Of a stretch of DNA of 64,000 bases, positions 48,210 through 60,700 are shown in pieces. This DNA is from Zonotrichia leucophrys gambelii (taxonomy: Eukaryota > Chordata > Aves > Passeriformes > Passerellidae), in NCBI RefSeq assembly GCF_028769735.1, contig NC_088173.1, positions 64,955,421 through 65,019,420 on the forward strand, in the 5' to 3' direction. The notes beneath the pieces were generated by a model. That model worked only from the letters and a program-made list of their open reading frames with translations, searched no databases and was not told the DNA's origin. Both the position numbers and the translations under genes were made by a program. The stretch's first letter is position 1, and the number at the start of each line of letters is the position of its first letter.

Positions 48210-48309
48210 TGACCTGGGTTAGTGGAAGGTGTCCCTGCTGATGGCAAGGGTGGATCTGGGTGATCTTTAAGGTCCCTCCCAACCCAAACCATTCTGTGAC
48301 TCTGTGATA
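48210..48309 (+). mobile_element. CR1 LINE 3' end
   Basis: In sense: AGTGGAAGGTGTCCCTGCTG, then TGGCAAGGGTGG, GGGTGATCTTTAAGGTCCCT, CCCAACCCAAACC and the octamer-type tail ATTCTGTGACTCTGTGAT. A near-consensus, 5'-truncated copy of about 100 bp. Confidence 0.93.
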
Positions 48310-51300
48310 AAATGGTTTTTCTCTTGGTCACTCAAGTGAATGGGAGAACTTGTTTTGCAGCAGGTTCCTCTCTGGATTAAAGCACACAGTTCAAAACCCA
48401 CTCACTAGCTGCTTAAACTGCGAAAGAAAATTCTCTTTGAGGATTCTATTTTCCTGGTGGGTTTTAATGTGCAATCATCTTTCCCTTTTGAAAACTTACA
48501 TTAAAAACTCCAACATAATTTCTTTCCTTGCCAATGTCAATGCAAGAGACAGAAGAATATTGTCATTTGGGTTTCTAATATGCTATTCTGGGTTGTCATA
48601 GCAATAAAATATTATTATTATTATGTTTGATTTTTATTTAGGAATTTCCTTTAAGCTCAAGATTTAAACTGAGCTAACAGATTTTGTCAAGCGATCGGTG
48701 CCATACTTTGGACAAGAAGATGCTTAAATGGAAAAGAACAGACAGTTCAGGTACTTTTTCATCTTTCTGATAATTTTACTTATCCCCTTGATGCCAGTGT
48801 CCTTAATAGAGACATCCTGAAACTGGTTCAGCTAATCAATACATTTATGCAACAGTCAGGAGCTGCCATATGGCGACATTCTCTTCTGAGCCTGTTCCTG
48901 ACTCCTGGCTGGGTCTATTTCTGGATTTACTGAGAATCCTCTGAGAATAACAGCTGGGTGTAAAACGATAGCCTGAGGGTGCTGTCCAACACACACTTTA
49001 GATTTTGGATTATTTATATATTTAGGCAGATAGTGATAAAGTGGAACTCTCTGCCTTATGGTTTCTGATTCTAGAAAGCAGGGGTTTGGGGGTTGATTTT
49101 TTTAAAATTAAATGTATTTGTTTTTTTCTTTTTCTTTTTTTTCCAGCCCACCAAATGCTCTGAGTGAGGCAGTGGGGTAGCTTCCTGGAGGAACTTGTTC
49201 TTGCTATAGGCACATCTACAAAATTAAACTGCTTAGAAACAGGGAACTGTGGGCTTTGAGTGCTTGTCTTTGGTGCTGAGCATATGTAAAATACTGAGAC
49301 TGCTGGACATTGAACTTTTTTGATTTACCCAAAGGGAATTTCTGGAGAAGATGGTGGAAGTGTCTCCCTGACCTCTCCTTGGGCTCCTCAGGTGTATTGT
49401 TGCTCTATTGTATTGGCTCCCTTGGTGATTTCTGCACTTGCACAGAGCAGCAAAGTACAAAATAATCCTCTCTGTGTTTGGATGCAGCTGAAAACCACTT
49501 ATGTCCCAACCTTCTCAGAGCTGCTTTTGTCATTTCTCTTCAACACATGCTGTTCAAGACTGAGGCCAAAGGAAGTTGATTGCAGACTTTGCCCCTCATT
49601 CTGTGTTATGCCAATATTCCATGGAAAGAGAACTGGTTTGCAGCTCACTCCAGATTCCACTCAGCCCCTGGGGTTTGTGCATTTCTCCAATCTCAGTGTG
49701 GAGAGTCCACAGCACACATGAATCAACAATCCCAAGTGCTTGTCTTTGGTCCGGGAAAGCATCATCAGAGTGGGAGGAATTGCTTGCAATTTACTCTGCA
49801 AAAGGCTTCAAATAACCCCAAATTATTCACCTTTTGAAGTCTTTTAAAAGTCCCTCCAACTGAAGCCAGTTTTTTCAACTGGATGGGCAGTACGGTGTGA
49901 AGCAATGAGAAGGAGGAGGAAGCAGGTTTTCAAACAGCAGCGCAGATCAGCCCAGCTGAGGGTCCCCACGAGTCACTGGTGCTCAGAGGCTGAGCTCTCA
50001 CAGCCCTGCTGTGGGGATGCCATCTGCCCTGGGCACTGGCGATGGGTGCTGCTGGTGGCTCTGGGCTTCTGCCCCCTGAGGAATGTGCCTGGCACGGTGA
50101 CCATCACTCAATGTGCTCCATTTCAGTCAGCACGAGCCCCATGCCAGCCCAGGACCTTCTCACGTTTCTCTTTGCTTTCAAGACTGAAGCTGTAGGCACC
50201 ACCCATGAATGATTCACATTCCTAGAGGCAATTGTTCCCATTAAAGAATGAATTTTATTTTGTACATAGAAGTGAATGACCCTATGGAGAGTAAGATATT
50301 TTCCTAGCCTAGCTTATTTCTATGCTGGAAAACACCACCCTACGACTGACTTATCCAAGGATTTCCAGATAGAACTTCCAACTGATTTTAGGAGTAAGAT
50401 GAATTTTCCAGGCAGACAGAGGCCAAAGGACATTTTTGCCTGACTGTTCACTGGTAATAGAGAGATGTGCATGGGCTGACTAGAAAACAGTCTATGGTAT
50501 GTTTTGATAGGGTCTCATAGTGAGATTTGTGGCCTACCTTTAGTGTAAGTAAACGCCTGAACTTCAATAACATCTTCTGCCACTTCCCTTTTTCGGTGCA
50601 GAACATAAAAAGTGAGAGGAGCTGTTAAACAGTTTCTTGCAGAGCTCTGAAGATTTATGCTGGAAAGTGTTTTGATGTTTACAAGGCACATTCAGTGGCC
50701 ACAGGTGGTGTAGGGGTGATGGATATTTTAGTGCTGATGCTGAGGAATTGCAGGAATCATTCCAGTGTGGTCATGGAGATGTTGGTATCTCTAGAGGCCA
50801 AGCAGTGCAGTCAGGAGTTCATGGGCATATTCCTGATATTATTCACAGAACAGAGGCGTGGGATTTGAGATGGGTGTTTTATTTCAGCCCTCTGTCCCCA
50901 CCACCTTCTGGAATCCAAGTCCTGCTTTGATTTGGATGCTGTCTCCTGTCCCTGCAATAGTGTGGCCTTTTGGGAGGGCAGGTCAGGGCCAGACTGAGCA
51001 CCTGGATAATGCTGTGCCCACCATTCCCAGGGGATGTTACAATCTCTACCTTGTTCATTTCATGACCCAGAAACTAAGCTTCCTAGACACGTAAATAATC
51101 CAACAAAATAAAAACAATGCAGTTGATTCAGATCTCATGAATGGGATCAGTCATAAGGTCATCCCCCTTCCTAACTTTCAGGGAAGGATGGAGCCCAGCC
51201 CCTGTCCATCTTTCCCCAAAGACAGAATTATCCCACAGAATTATCCATCTTCAAGGTGAATTCTGAATTTGCTGCTCTGCTTCATCTTCTGGTCACTTCT

Positions 51301-51346
51301 GATACAGTGGCAAAAGAATAAAATCAATGAAAAATTTAGTTTAATT
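48310..51346. other. Unique non-coding sequence, no gene recognised
   Basis: An ATT repeat lies at 48609-48624. A strong acceptor-like tract TTTTTCTTTTTTTTCCAG ends at about 49146 with no clear donor partner. 48830-48960 is repeat-free and conserved in texture. Frames at 49320-49837 overlap in all three + registers and match nothing I recognise. Confidence 0.5.
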
Positions 51347-51364
51347 TTCTTTTTTTTTTTTTTA
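51347..51364. repeat. Poly-T tract
   Basis: A 14-T run (51350-51363) interrupted from a shorter T run by a single C. Confidence 0.9.
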
Positions 51365-53649
51365 GATTTTAGGTAACCTTATATTAACCTAGAAAACACT
51401 CAACATTTTGAGTGACCAATGCCTGCCCAAGCTTGGGATCAAATAGGCACCAGATGGGGAGAGGTGGCCCTGGGGAACAAAGCCCGAGGTCACTCAAAGG
51501 CCCAGGCAGGAGCAAATGGAGATGAGACTGTGGACAGGACAGTCACCAGCTGAGGATGGTGCTGCTGTCCCTGGGTCCTGGGACACGGGCAGGACTGTGG
51601 GGGTTTCAGGGAAAGCTGGGCAGGGACATTAACACCTATTTGTGCCCTTAGGACCTTGGCACTGTCTGATATTTTCTTTACATTTCATAAATTAACTTCA
51701 CAGGACCAAAACACGGGAGCAGCACCTTGGGAAGGTAAGCAGGAATGTGCATTCAGAGGTGTCAGCTTGTTAAAAACTCTGAGCTTAGCAGCCCTTGAGG
51801 GAAGGGGGAACCAAGGAAGAGAAATCATTGAACCAAGCCAGTGTTCAAGGAGCTTTCTGCCATGCATAGCAGTTTATGGGCCTCAGGTAGAAAGTCACCT
51901 GTAAGTTCTGTAATTGATTTCAGCCGGTGTCAGTTTAGGGCTGTGTGTTTAGAAACCCTGTTAGCAAAGAGAGTTTGCAATTCCCTTTGAAAACAGCACT
52001 TTTGGTGTGATGAGGGCTTTCATGGTTGCTGGATGTTTATCCAGAACAAGAACAACAGTTACACACAGATGAGTGTGACTGACCACATAAGAGGGTCTGT
52101 CCCTGGCTGTTTCATGGCTAAAATCCAAATATAGCTTCATCCCATATATTTGCCCATATAAACACAGACACCTTGCTAGCACGTGTGAGCTGGGAATGAA
52201 CTTGCCATGGGCTCTTTTCATAATAAATGGAGGCAGAGACAAATCTATGACTCAGATCTTGGTGAGCTGAGCTAATATCTGGAGGGAGGAGAAAGCTTTG
52301 CTTTTCTCAGATTACTGCTTTTTATGGGCACAGACAGGCTGACATCCATGTCTTTCCTACATCTAAACCAAAGTCAGATAAATCCAGGCTGGAGAGCTGG
52401 TTCCTCTTGCCTTCTTCCCTCACCTATTAAATTACACATTTTCTGATCCTCTCCATGCAGCCAGCACCTATCCAGGGAAGGGAGGTTTGATTATGCCCAA
52501 ATAATCAATTCCCTGCCGTCCTGTTCTGCCCATGGGACCAGCATGTGGCACCCGTGGTTTGGAGTTAATTTTCTCCCTTTGAATGGGATCCCAAGTCCAG
52601 ATTTCTCTAGCATGGGTGGTGAGGAAAATGTGTGTAAAATCTTAAATGTGTGTAAAATGGCTCAGACATACACTGGAGCCCCACTTGCAAAGGGACTTGT
52701 GCCTTGGAAATATTCACTGGGTATATTAAGAGACATCATGCAACAAAGACTTTTTAAAGCTGGTTTAACTTCCCATTAGTGCATATTAATTCTTAGTAAA
52801 CCAAGCAAAAGGTGGTCTTAGAGCCAGGAGGATCAACACAGCACTAATTTCTTTTCTGTTTGCTCATTCAGAGCACATTTCCAAGAAAATCCTTAGGGCC
52901 CAACTATTTTATTGCCCAGAGGGCTTTAATTTGGGGATGGTTAAGGGCCCTCCAGGCCACAAAGCAACTGGATCCCCTGATGTGACTGCATTAATAGCAC
53001 TGATGGGAGAGCACTAATGCAAGAGAAATGTGAGCTGTGGGTGGGAGACACAAGCCAGAGCTCTATAGTTGGTACAAGTGTAGGAGTTCAGCCTAGACAA
53101 AAATGCAGAAGGGTGCCTGTGCTGTGTTTGGATATAGGGCCCTCGTGGGGAATCCTAAGTGAAACACCACAAGGCTTTGCTCAGAGCCTCACTCTGTGCT
53201 TTGATAATAACGAGACAAAACGTCCCTCCCCAGAAAAGGTGTGCTCTGTTTTCTGACAGTTTATGCAGTGAGAAAAGTTTCCCAGCTGGCAGCAAAATGA
53301 GATGCTGTGATTTCCAAAGTGTTTGGGCAGTTTGAAGGGCTCCGCAGACTGCGGAAACTTTTCCAAGAGCTGGAGGCCAGAGTGTTGTTTGGCTGTGTAA
53401 AAGCTTTCCCCGGCATCCCCACGTGCCCCCAGAACTGACCTTGTGCCCAGGGAGGCTGTGGAGGTCTGGCCCACGTCCTCCTGGGGAAAAATAGCAGCCA
53501 GAAGTGGAAAAGCACCTGTACGGAGCCCAGCCAGCCAGAGCTGCCCGTCTGAACGAGTCCAGTCAGGAATTAAAAGCCCCAGCTGACATCCTGTGGTGCC
53601 AGCAGTGTTTCTGTAAGTCACTCTCGTCATATGAACTGCATTAGTTCTT
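51365..53649. other. Unique non-coding sequence, no gene recognised
   Basis: A 182-codon minus-strand frame (53181-53729), the second longest in the window, overlaps another minus frame (53261-53515) and has no recognisable domain. At 52627-52659 AAATGTGTGTAAAAT occurs twice. No repeat family is recognised. Confidence 0.5.
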
Positions 53650-53782
53650 TTAATTTTCATCAGCATGCTGTGTGGGTACTTGCTTTGCTGTGCAATTCTG
53701 TGAATGAAAAACTGCCCTGGGACCACCAATTTCCATCAGTGCAGTGTCTGGGTGCTCACTTTGATGCACAGTGCTGTGAAAT
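53650..53782. repeat. Two-copy tandem duplication, about 76-bp period
   Basis: TAATTTTCATCAGCATGCTG (53651) and CAATTTCCATCAGTGCAGTG (53727) begin two copies. The similarity continues through TGTGGGTACTTGCTTTGCTG against TCTGGGTGCTCACTTTGATG and both end in CTGTGAA. The copies differ at roughly a quarter of positions, so this is an old duplication. Confidence 0.65.
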
Positions 53783-54511
53783 CTCAGCAGAACACCAATT
53801 CCAGCATTCCTGAGTACTGGCACTGCTCACAACTCATATCTGAATTTAGTCCCAGCCCAGACCTGCCATGCCACCTTTGCCTTGAACAAAAATACAGATC
53901 CCAGCACTTTCTCTTCTTGCAGTGTTGGATTTCTTGACCCAGGTTTCTCAGCTCAAGGGTTTCCCTTTCTTTTACTCTTCTTGCCTACTTTTTCTCTTAT
54001 CTTTCTTATTTATTAATTTCTCATTTATTAAGTTACAGATGAGAACCAAAGGCAGTCTCTGCTGATAAGTTGCATGCTCTCCTTATTATGTGTTTGGTTT
54101 TCAACCTTTTTAGTCCCTTTGCCATAGGTTCCATGATGCTGTTCAGAAAAGTAAATTAATCAAGCCCCATGGTAAAAAAATCCTGATACATTTGCTAGCA
54201 AACATTTTTGCATTGTTATGACTGGTGCAGGTAATGGTGGTATTGCTGTTTGTTATTGGTTGTTAGACATCAGCACTGATTTCACAAAGGGTGTTACTGT
54301 GAACCTGGTAGTTTGTGAAATTGAAAACAACCTGTCTGATCTTCAGCACTTATGGGTGGTTTAGGTCATCTCTGGGATGGAAAGTGAGTAATTATGGAAT
54401 CATAGCCAGCCCATCTTTGGTCAGAACTGCATCTTGCACTGCAGACAAAGCCCTGAAAGTGCAGATGTGACCAAGCAGCCACTGAGGAGCACTGACAACA
54501 AGAAAGACTTT
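53783..54511. other. Unique non-coding sequence, no gene recognised
   Basis: No repeat family is clearly recognised. GTTTTCAACCTTTTTAGTCC near 54108 is faintly like a hAT-type transposon end but too short to call. Confidence 0.45.
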
Positions 54512-54748
54512 CAAACTAAAAGAGTTAATTTAGATTACATTTAAGGAAGAAGTTTTTTGCGATCAGGGCACTGAAACACAGGAACAGTTTTACCAGAGAG
54601 GTGGAAGCTAAGCCCTGCCTGAGAACATTCAAGGTCCATGGTTGCCCTGAGAAACCTGATCTAGCTGGAGACCTCCCTGCCCATTGCAGGAGGCTTGGAC
54701 TAGATGACCTTTAAATCTTCCTTGCAACTCCAATTACTCTATGATCTA
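54512..54748 (+). mobile_element. CR1 LINE 3' end
   Basis: In sense: AAACTAAAAGAGTTAATTTA, AAGGAAGAAGTTTTTTGCGA, GCACTGAAACACAGGAACAG, CAGAGAGGTGGAAGC, GAACATTCAAGGTCCATGGT, CCTGATCTAGCTGGAGACCT, CCTGCCCATTGCAGG, TTGGACTAGATGACCTTTAA, then a decayed tail ATTACTCTATGATC. About 240 bp remain, moderately diverged. Confidence 0.9.
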
Positions 54749-54869
54749 GTGAAAATCTAGAGGCAAAAATGGGTCTCAGTGGCCTGTGTTTCTCTAGTAC
54801 AGAGTTTGCTGGGAGCCTCCTGCCGCTGTTCTCTTCTGGGTGCCACGGGGAGTTTTGGTGTCCTTTGTC

Positions 54870-55020
54870 ACTGTGTGGCTGCTGGGAAGGGTGTGGCATG
54901 CACGTGTGTGACCTTTTTATTTGCCATTGTGAGGGATCCCATCACCTGGCTGCTGCGCAGGGTTTGGGTGGTGTGGCATGCAGATGTGTGACCATTTTTA
55001 TTTATCATTGCAAGGGATCA
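54870..55020. repeat. Two-copy tandem duplication, about 80-bp period
   Basis: GTGTGGCATGCACGTGTGTG (54891) and GTGTGGCATGCAGATGTGTG (54971) start near-identical stretches that continue ACC.TTTTTATTTGCCATTG.GAGGGATC and ACCATTTTTATTTATCATTG.AAGGGATC. Each is preceded by TGGCTGCTG. Divergence is low compared with the duplication at 53650-53782. Confidence 0.8.
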
Positions 55021-57638
55021 CAGAGTTTGCTTGAAGCCAATCAATTAGAAGCCAGCGCAGCTGCACAGATTTCTGTCAGCTGAAGATATGGCAAGTGGTT
55101 TCTTCTGCCAACTGGAAGAAAATGCAAATTATTTTATGCTCACCCTGGGCTTCCCAGCATGGATGCTGCTGCAAACCTCACTGCTCCCTTCAGTTCAGTG
55201 GTATTTCTGCTCCCTGTGCACAGTGCACTCCAGGAGTATCTGCTGCCTGAGCCAATGTCAGTAATCCAGGCCTTGTGTAGGACCCTTGGGGAGACTCAGA
55301 GTAGATTACAACTAGAAAATGTGAAAATACTGGATCACTAAGTAGCACAGCCTTTATTTGGTAATTAGTAGACAAAGTGCCTCAAAGAAAGAAAGAAAGC
55401 AGCCTATGTGTGAGCATGTATATGCACCCCTTTCTCTCTCACTATACATATGTGCAGTTATTTTAGTCACATAAGCCATGTATACAGCTGGATTTACCCT
55501 CCTGTGAGTCTGTTTTGCTCCCTGAGCAGACAGAAAGTCTCAGAGTGTGAAGGGCTGTGGAACATCTGCATCCTCATTTCCCCAGTGCTTTGCCAGGTGG
55601 CCTGGGGTAAAGAGACACAGTCCAGAGGCTGCTTTTGGTACCTCAGGAAAAGGCAGCCCCAGGCACCCCAAAAGCTGTGCAAAAGCAGGACATTTCCAGA
55701 ACTGCTTCCTTGGTAAGAGTTTTCTGGGACCTTGCAGGAATCTGACAGCATGGGTGCTCACGTTGTCAGTTTTCCCAGAGGAGAGCCCTCACCCAGGGAG
55801 TGAAACACCAACCATGGCCTGTCTGAAGCAGCACAATGGTACACTCATTGGAATGGAACCCAGGGCTGGAATCTTTGCAGAAAGCAAGCACCATGCAGAA
55901 CATATTTGTTGGCATGCTGGTCCCCCTGTTATGACACGCACTATGACATTTTGCCCCAAGTATAAAAATATTTGAGATGGGTATTGATAAATAAACTAAA
56001 ATTACTAGGAAAAATATGTTAAAAATCCTGAAAGCCTTAGTTTTTGTTCATGCTTAGCCAATCAGTCTTTACAATCAGATCACAGAGTGGGGAAATGTGT
56101 TTTTAATATCCAGCAGAATTGTTAATATATTTCTTTGACATTGCCTTGAGGACCAGGCTGAGGATTCCAGTTTCCACTGGGATCTCTGAGAGTTATGTGA
56201 ACACAGTAGTCAGTGCACTTTAAAGAGCATAAGAACCATCTCATGCTGACAGCTCCCCGAAAGCCTCTGCTAGTGGGGGATTATTGAACAGGGATGTTTC
56301 TGGAAGCAAGACATAGCAATAGGAACCATCTGAGTATTTGTCTGAACTTTTTATGAATGAAACTGGAAAAAAGAAATTCACTGATAGAATTTGAGGAAAA
56401 CTCTGAAGTGGGTAGCACAGCCAGGCATAAGAACTGCATGGTCAACCAGAAGCATAACTGAGATAAAATATATTGTGATTCAGCCAAATGCAGCACATAC
56501 ATGGAGGGGAAAAAAAAAGATCAGTTCAGAATTATCCAGAGGCCATAGTGGAAAAACTCATCAGACTGAGTTCTGCTGTCATGGTTTATCCAAGGGGTTA
56601 GGAGGGACCAGAAACACTTTAAGTATGGAGATACTTCCACCCAAACAGTGTAAAAACATACTCAGCTTTGGTGCCTATAATTGACAGAAATACCATTACA
56701 ATGACTTGAGGGCTGAAGAAAGTGCCTCCACATATACCTGGGACATACCAGGTACTCTGTTCAGCAAGCCCAAAGAAGTGAAGGGATTGAGTTGGTTACA
56801 ACATCTACACATCCACTCATGAAGGAGCCACCAGGTTCTAAAGCGCCCTCTCAGTTTATGGGGAACATTTTAGGGAGTATCTAAGGGCTGAACCCAGATG
56901 GTTTCAAGCTGATGATGAAGTCTGAGTTTTAACAGTGAAGGTATCTAACCCTTGAAGCAAAAAGTGATAAGAGAAACAGCCATTTCTCCTTCTCATATTG
57001 TCTTCATACCAAGATTGGTGGCCTTTCTAGAGGCAGAAAATACTCTGGTATTGCACAAATGAAAATCCTCATCCCAATATCACATGATTGGGAGAAATGC
57101 AGTGTCCTGTGAGAAAAGTTATGCAAATTGATTCAAAAGCCCTTTTCTTTCCTCAAAACCCTGTGAGCAAAATTGCACATTGGACTATTTCAGGTTGAGC
57201 TATTTAAACTCTCTGAATATTTTGTGCTAACAAGTTTTCCTGAACAGCATCAACCAGACATGTGACAAAGGCTGTGAAGGTATCCAAGGACACATCTACA
57301 TCTTCAGGCACAAACAGATGTCTGTGAAATGTTGGTTTGGTGTCTGGCTTTCCAGCACACACCAATTGTAATGGAGCTGGAAACTTTCCAGTAATGGGGC
57401 TGGAAATTGCCTTTACCCACTGGGTGGGTTGTAGATATCCCAGAACCTCAAATCCCCAGAGTAATCACTCACAATATCCAGTGGGAACGAATAAAGCCAC
57501 TGCTGGAATCAAATGGAATTGGAGTAGCCCACTAATCAAGCTCTGGATTTCACAGGACTTGTGGAGATACTGGCCTTCATGAGGGCTGCAAGGAGACTGC
57601 AATGGGAGAGTTCATGTATATATGTTCCCTTTGCTAAA
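55021..57638. other. Unique non-coding sequence, no gene recognised
   Basis: A GAAA repeat lies at 55385-55399. + frame 55547-55975 (142 codons) overlaps minus frames. 56400-57600 has a texture that could be a decayed retroelement, but I cannot match it to a family. A small palindrome CTGGAAACTTTCCAG lies at about 57377-57391. Confidence 0.4.
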
Positions 57639-57736
57639 TGATTCTGTAATTCTATGGTTGGACTAGGCAATCCTAAAGATCTTTTCCAACTTAAATGATT
57701 CTCTGATCCTGTGATTTTCTATGATTCTCTGATTTC
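57639..57736 (+). mobile_element. CR1 LINE 3' end with octamer tail
   Basis: GGTTGGACTAGGCAATCCTA, AAGATCTTTTCCAACTTAAA and then a tail of repeated ATGATTCTCTGAT units. A second tail-like run, ATGATTCTGTAATTCTATG (57638-57656), lies immediately in front of the body, which is not part of the CR1 consensus. Confidence 0.88.
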
Positions 57737-60700
57737 CTGTGTTTGGTTCCTGAATGGACTCTTTCAGTCTAGTTTCTCATTTCAGTTTCAGAATAATTTG
57801 CATGTGGAGTTTTAAGCCCTGCATTTTACCAGCTTGAAAGACAATCTCCCTATTGCAAAGAGCTTCTTCTGTGCCATCAGTTCAAACAACTTATTTATTT
57901 CAGATGCCTGGCTCGAGCCAAAGGTGACCTGTCACTGCTTTCAGGCAGGATCCATCCTGTGGGCTGCAGAGCAGCGTGTGCTCCTCCTGGCCCAGCAGCA
58001 GTAAGGCAGCCCCGGGACACTGCAGAAGGTGAGGGCACACAGGAGATCGGGGATGGGCGGTGGAGCCCCAGGAATGCTGAGGGAGACGCAGTGAGCCCCC
58101 ATCTGCAGGGAGAGGGCTGGGACTGAGGTCAGGAACAAGGGGCAGGCACATGGGAATTGTCACACACAGCCCAGTGTCCTCTGTGCCCCTCTGAGCTCAG
58201 GCTGAGCCTGCAGGGCCGTGCTGCAAACGAAGGCTGAGGGTATTTAGCACCTTCCCGTGCCAAGAACCTCACTGCTGATCCTCCAATGTCTTTTCCGCCC
58301 AGCCAAGTCAGCTTGTGCTTGGGAGAGATTTAATATCAAACCTAGTGTGAAATTCAATCTCTCCTGTTAGGCGAGCTCTGACAATGGAGCTGCCATGTGC
58401 TTGGTGGGTCATGTCAGCCTTAATTTACTGCCCCTGGGTGCTGTGGAAATGTCTCTAGACTGTCACACTCCCACACTGCTGAGCTCTTGGCTTGCACACA
58501 GTGACCAGGCAGAAGGTAATCACAGGAATGGGGCCTTTCACAGGGGCAAAAAAGCATTCAAAAGCAGCCACGGGCACCCTCCAGTATTACTAGACCTGTT
58601 TAAATTTATGTGGACTGGTACATTACTGACAACACAGCAAGCCACCAAATGACAAAAAATATCAGTTAGTAAAAGAGAAATTCTTGGAGCATTCAAGGAA
58701 AAGAGGAGAGAGGGAAGAAGCATTACATTTAATTCACAATGTAGGGAGAAGGCAAAAAAGTAAAAAAAAAGAGTCAAAAAAAGAGTCAAAAAAAAGTCAG
58801 ATGACCCCTTCTCAAGTGTCAAATCCACTTAGACTGTGAGAAAGGAGGTTAACTTCTTTTACCATATATAAAGCATATACAAAACTTCAGTATTCTTTTT
58901 ATTTTCAATAATAACAAAAAAGGGAAATAATCAATAGCATCTTTCATCTGAGTCAGCTTCAATATCTTTCTCCTGCCCTAACCCAGGCCTTGTTGCTGCT
59001 GTTTGGTTCTGGCTGTTCTTCCTGCAGCTTACAGAGTTACAGCACACATGAGGTTAATTCTGCAGTTTTAGTTCCATTTCCCACTGACCATTTTTTCCAT
59101 GTGTTTCAAACAGCGTGAGCAAAGAGACATTGTTTTGCTTGTAGGAACCAAGCATTAAGGAATCAGAAGTGCAATGGCAGGACTCCCCCATTAAAGATGA
59201 AATGCAGATGCTGTATGGGGCAGTTTGTAGGCAGACTGTGCAAGCACAACTCCCTGAGCCTGTGTAAGCTCCAGCCCCAGGAGGATTTGCCTGTCCCCAC
59301 ACTGCCCCTCTGCACTTCAGAGATACCTTGTTTTGTTCTCAGCTCTTTGGCATTGGATGAAAGTCCATGCACTGCTCTATATCAGATTAGTGGTCTGAAT
59401 GGGAAGACAGATTTAAATAGTTTTAAGACAGAGGAAATCTTTCTTTCTAAATAAATATCACAAAAGGCAAATAGTCATCAAAATACTGTTTGTGTAGGAA
59501 AGAGGCCAGTAAAATCATGCATAAAGGTGCTGAGCCTCGCTGCAAGTTTATTGATTTTCCCAACACAGACCCCTCTGATGCAGCTTGTGGAGCTTCCCCA
59601 GCAGCAGCCAGCAGGACCTTCTCAAGCACCATCAGCCTGGGGAATGAAACTCTGCTTTTTGTGATGGATGTTCCAGGTAGGGCTGCCAGAAATGCAGCTT
59701 TCATTCCCTTCTCTTAATCAAGATAGGGAGGTTTAGCTCCCAGAGGATCTTACAGAGTCTGATACACCATGAGGATCCTTCTCACCCCTGCTCCCAGATT
59801 TAAATGCAAAATACCTGGGTGGCTCCTTGGGCACATGTCCTTTGTCCTCTCCCCCAGTAATACCCCAACCCCTCTGCTACAGGATCTGTCCCACCATGTG
59901 AATTTTGTGGTCCCTTTCTAGAAGTAAGGACAAGATGAGTGACAGGCATTGTGGGTCTGAAGAGCAGCTGTGTCCATGGCTCTCCAGGGGTGGGATATCT
60001 GAACTGCCTCAACTGAGCAGGGAATTGAACCAAGGGCTCCCACAATCTGCTTTCCCTGCTGCTTCTCAAGTGAGAACACAAAGTTGCTCCCCAGAAATGG
60101 CAGAGACAGGTCCTGTAAGGAACAGAGGGATCAGTACTGGGCCAGCAGCAGGACTCTTCAGCTCACTGACAGTAACTCTGCTCTGCAAGTGGATGAATGA
60201 TGATCTGATTGTGAGCCTATCTGATGTCTTCCTAAAAATCACAATAAAGTGACTTTTCCAAGGTGTGAGGAAAACCTGTGGTATTAAGACATTAAGGGCT
60301 CCATTTTGGGGTGAAGTTTTGCATCAGCCTCTAGTTTGCTTCAAACCTCATCAAAAATCATGCAGTGCTCTGGTACAGCCCTGCACAGAGTTATACTGGT
60401 GCAACTTCAGGCTGAAAATTCTCTCTTGGGCTTTATTCATCTTAACATTTGCTTTTCAACCAAACCTAGTCATATGTGGTCCTGTCAGTAGGGACAGACA
60501 CCTCCAGGTGACAAATCATCCTCTCCCAAGGGAAACATCTAAGCTGCTGCCTGCCTTTCCCCATGGGCTGCAGACAGGCTGTGTGACTGGCTCTGCCTAG
60601 GTGGCTAAGGATGAATGAATTGAATCAGATCTTAAGCCACAGAGCTTTAGTTTCCATAGAAAAGTTGCTTTGGGTGGGTGAGAACAGCATTTTCTCTAAT

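Noticed and set aside
53181..53729. 182-codon minus-strand frame
   Set aside because: No recognisable domain, no upstream gene structure, and an overlapping second minus frame. Several frames of this length are expected by chance in 64 kb with GC-rich patches.
54100..54145. hAT-type DNA transposon end (TTTTCAACCTTTTTAGTCCC)
   Set aside because: Too short, and there is no matching inverted end or 8-bp duplication.
56905..56960. C/D-box snoRNA (TGATGATGA followed by CTGA)
   Set aside because: The boxes are too close, no terminal stem forms, and no second box pair is present.
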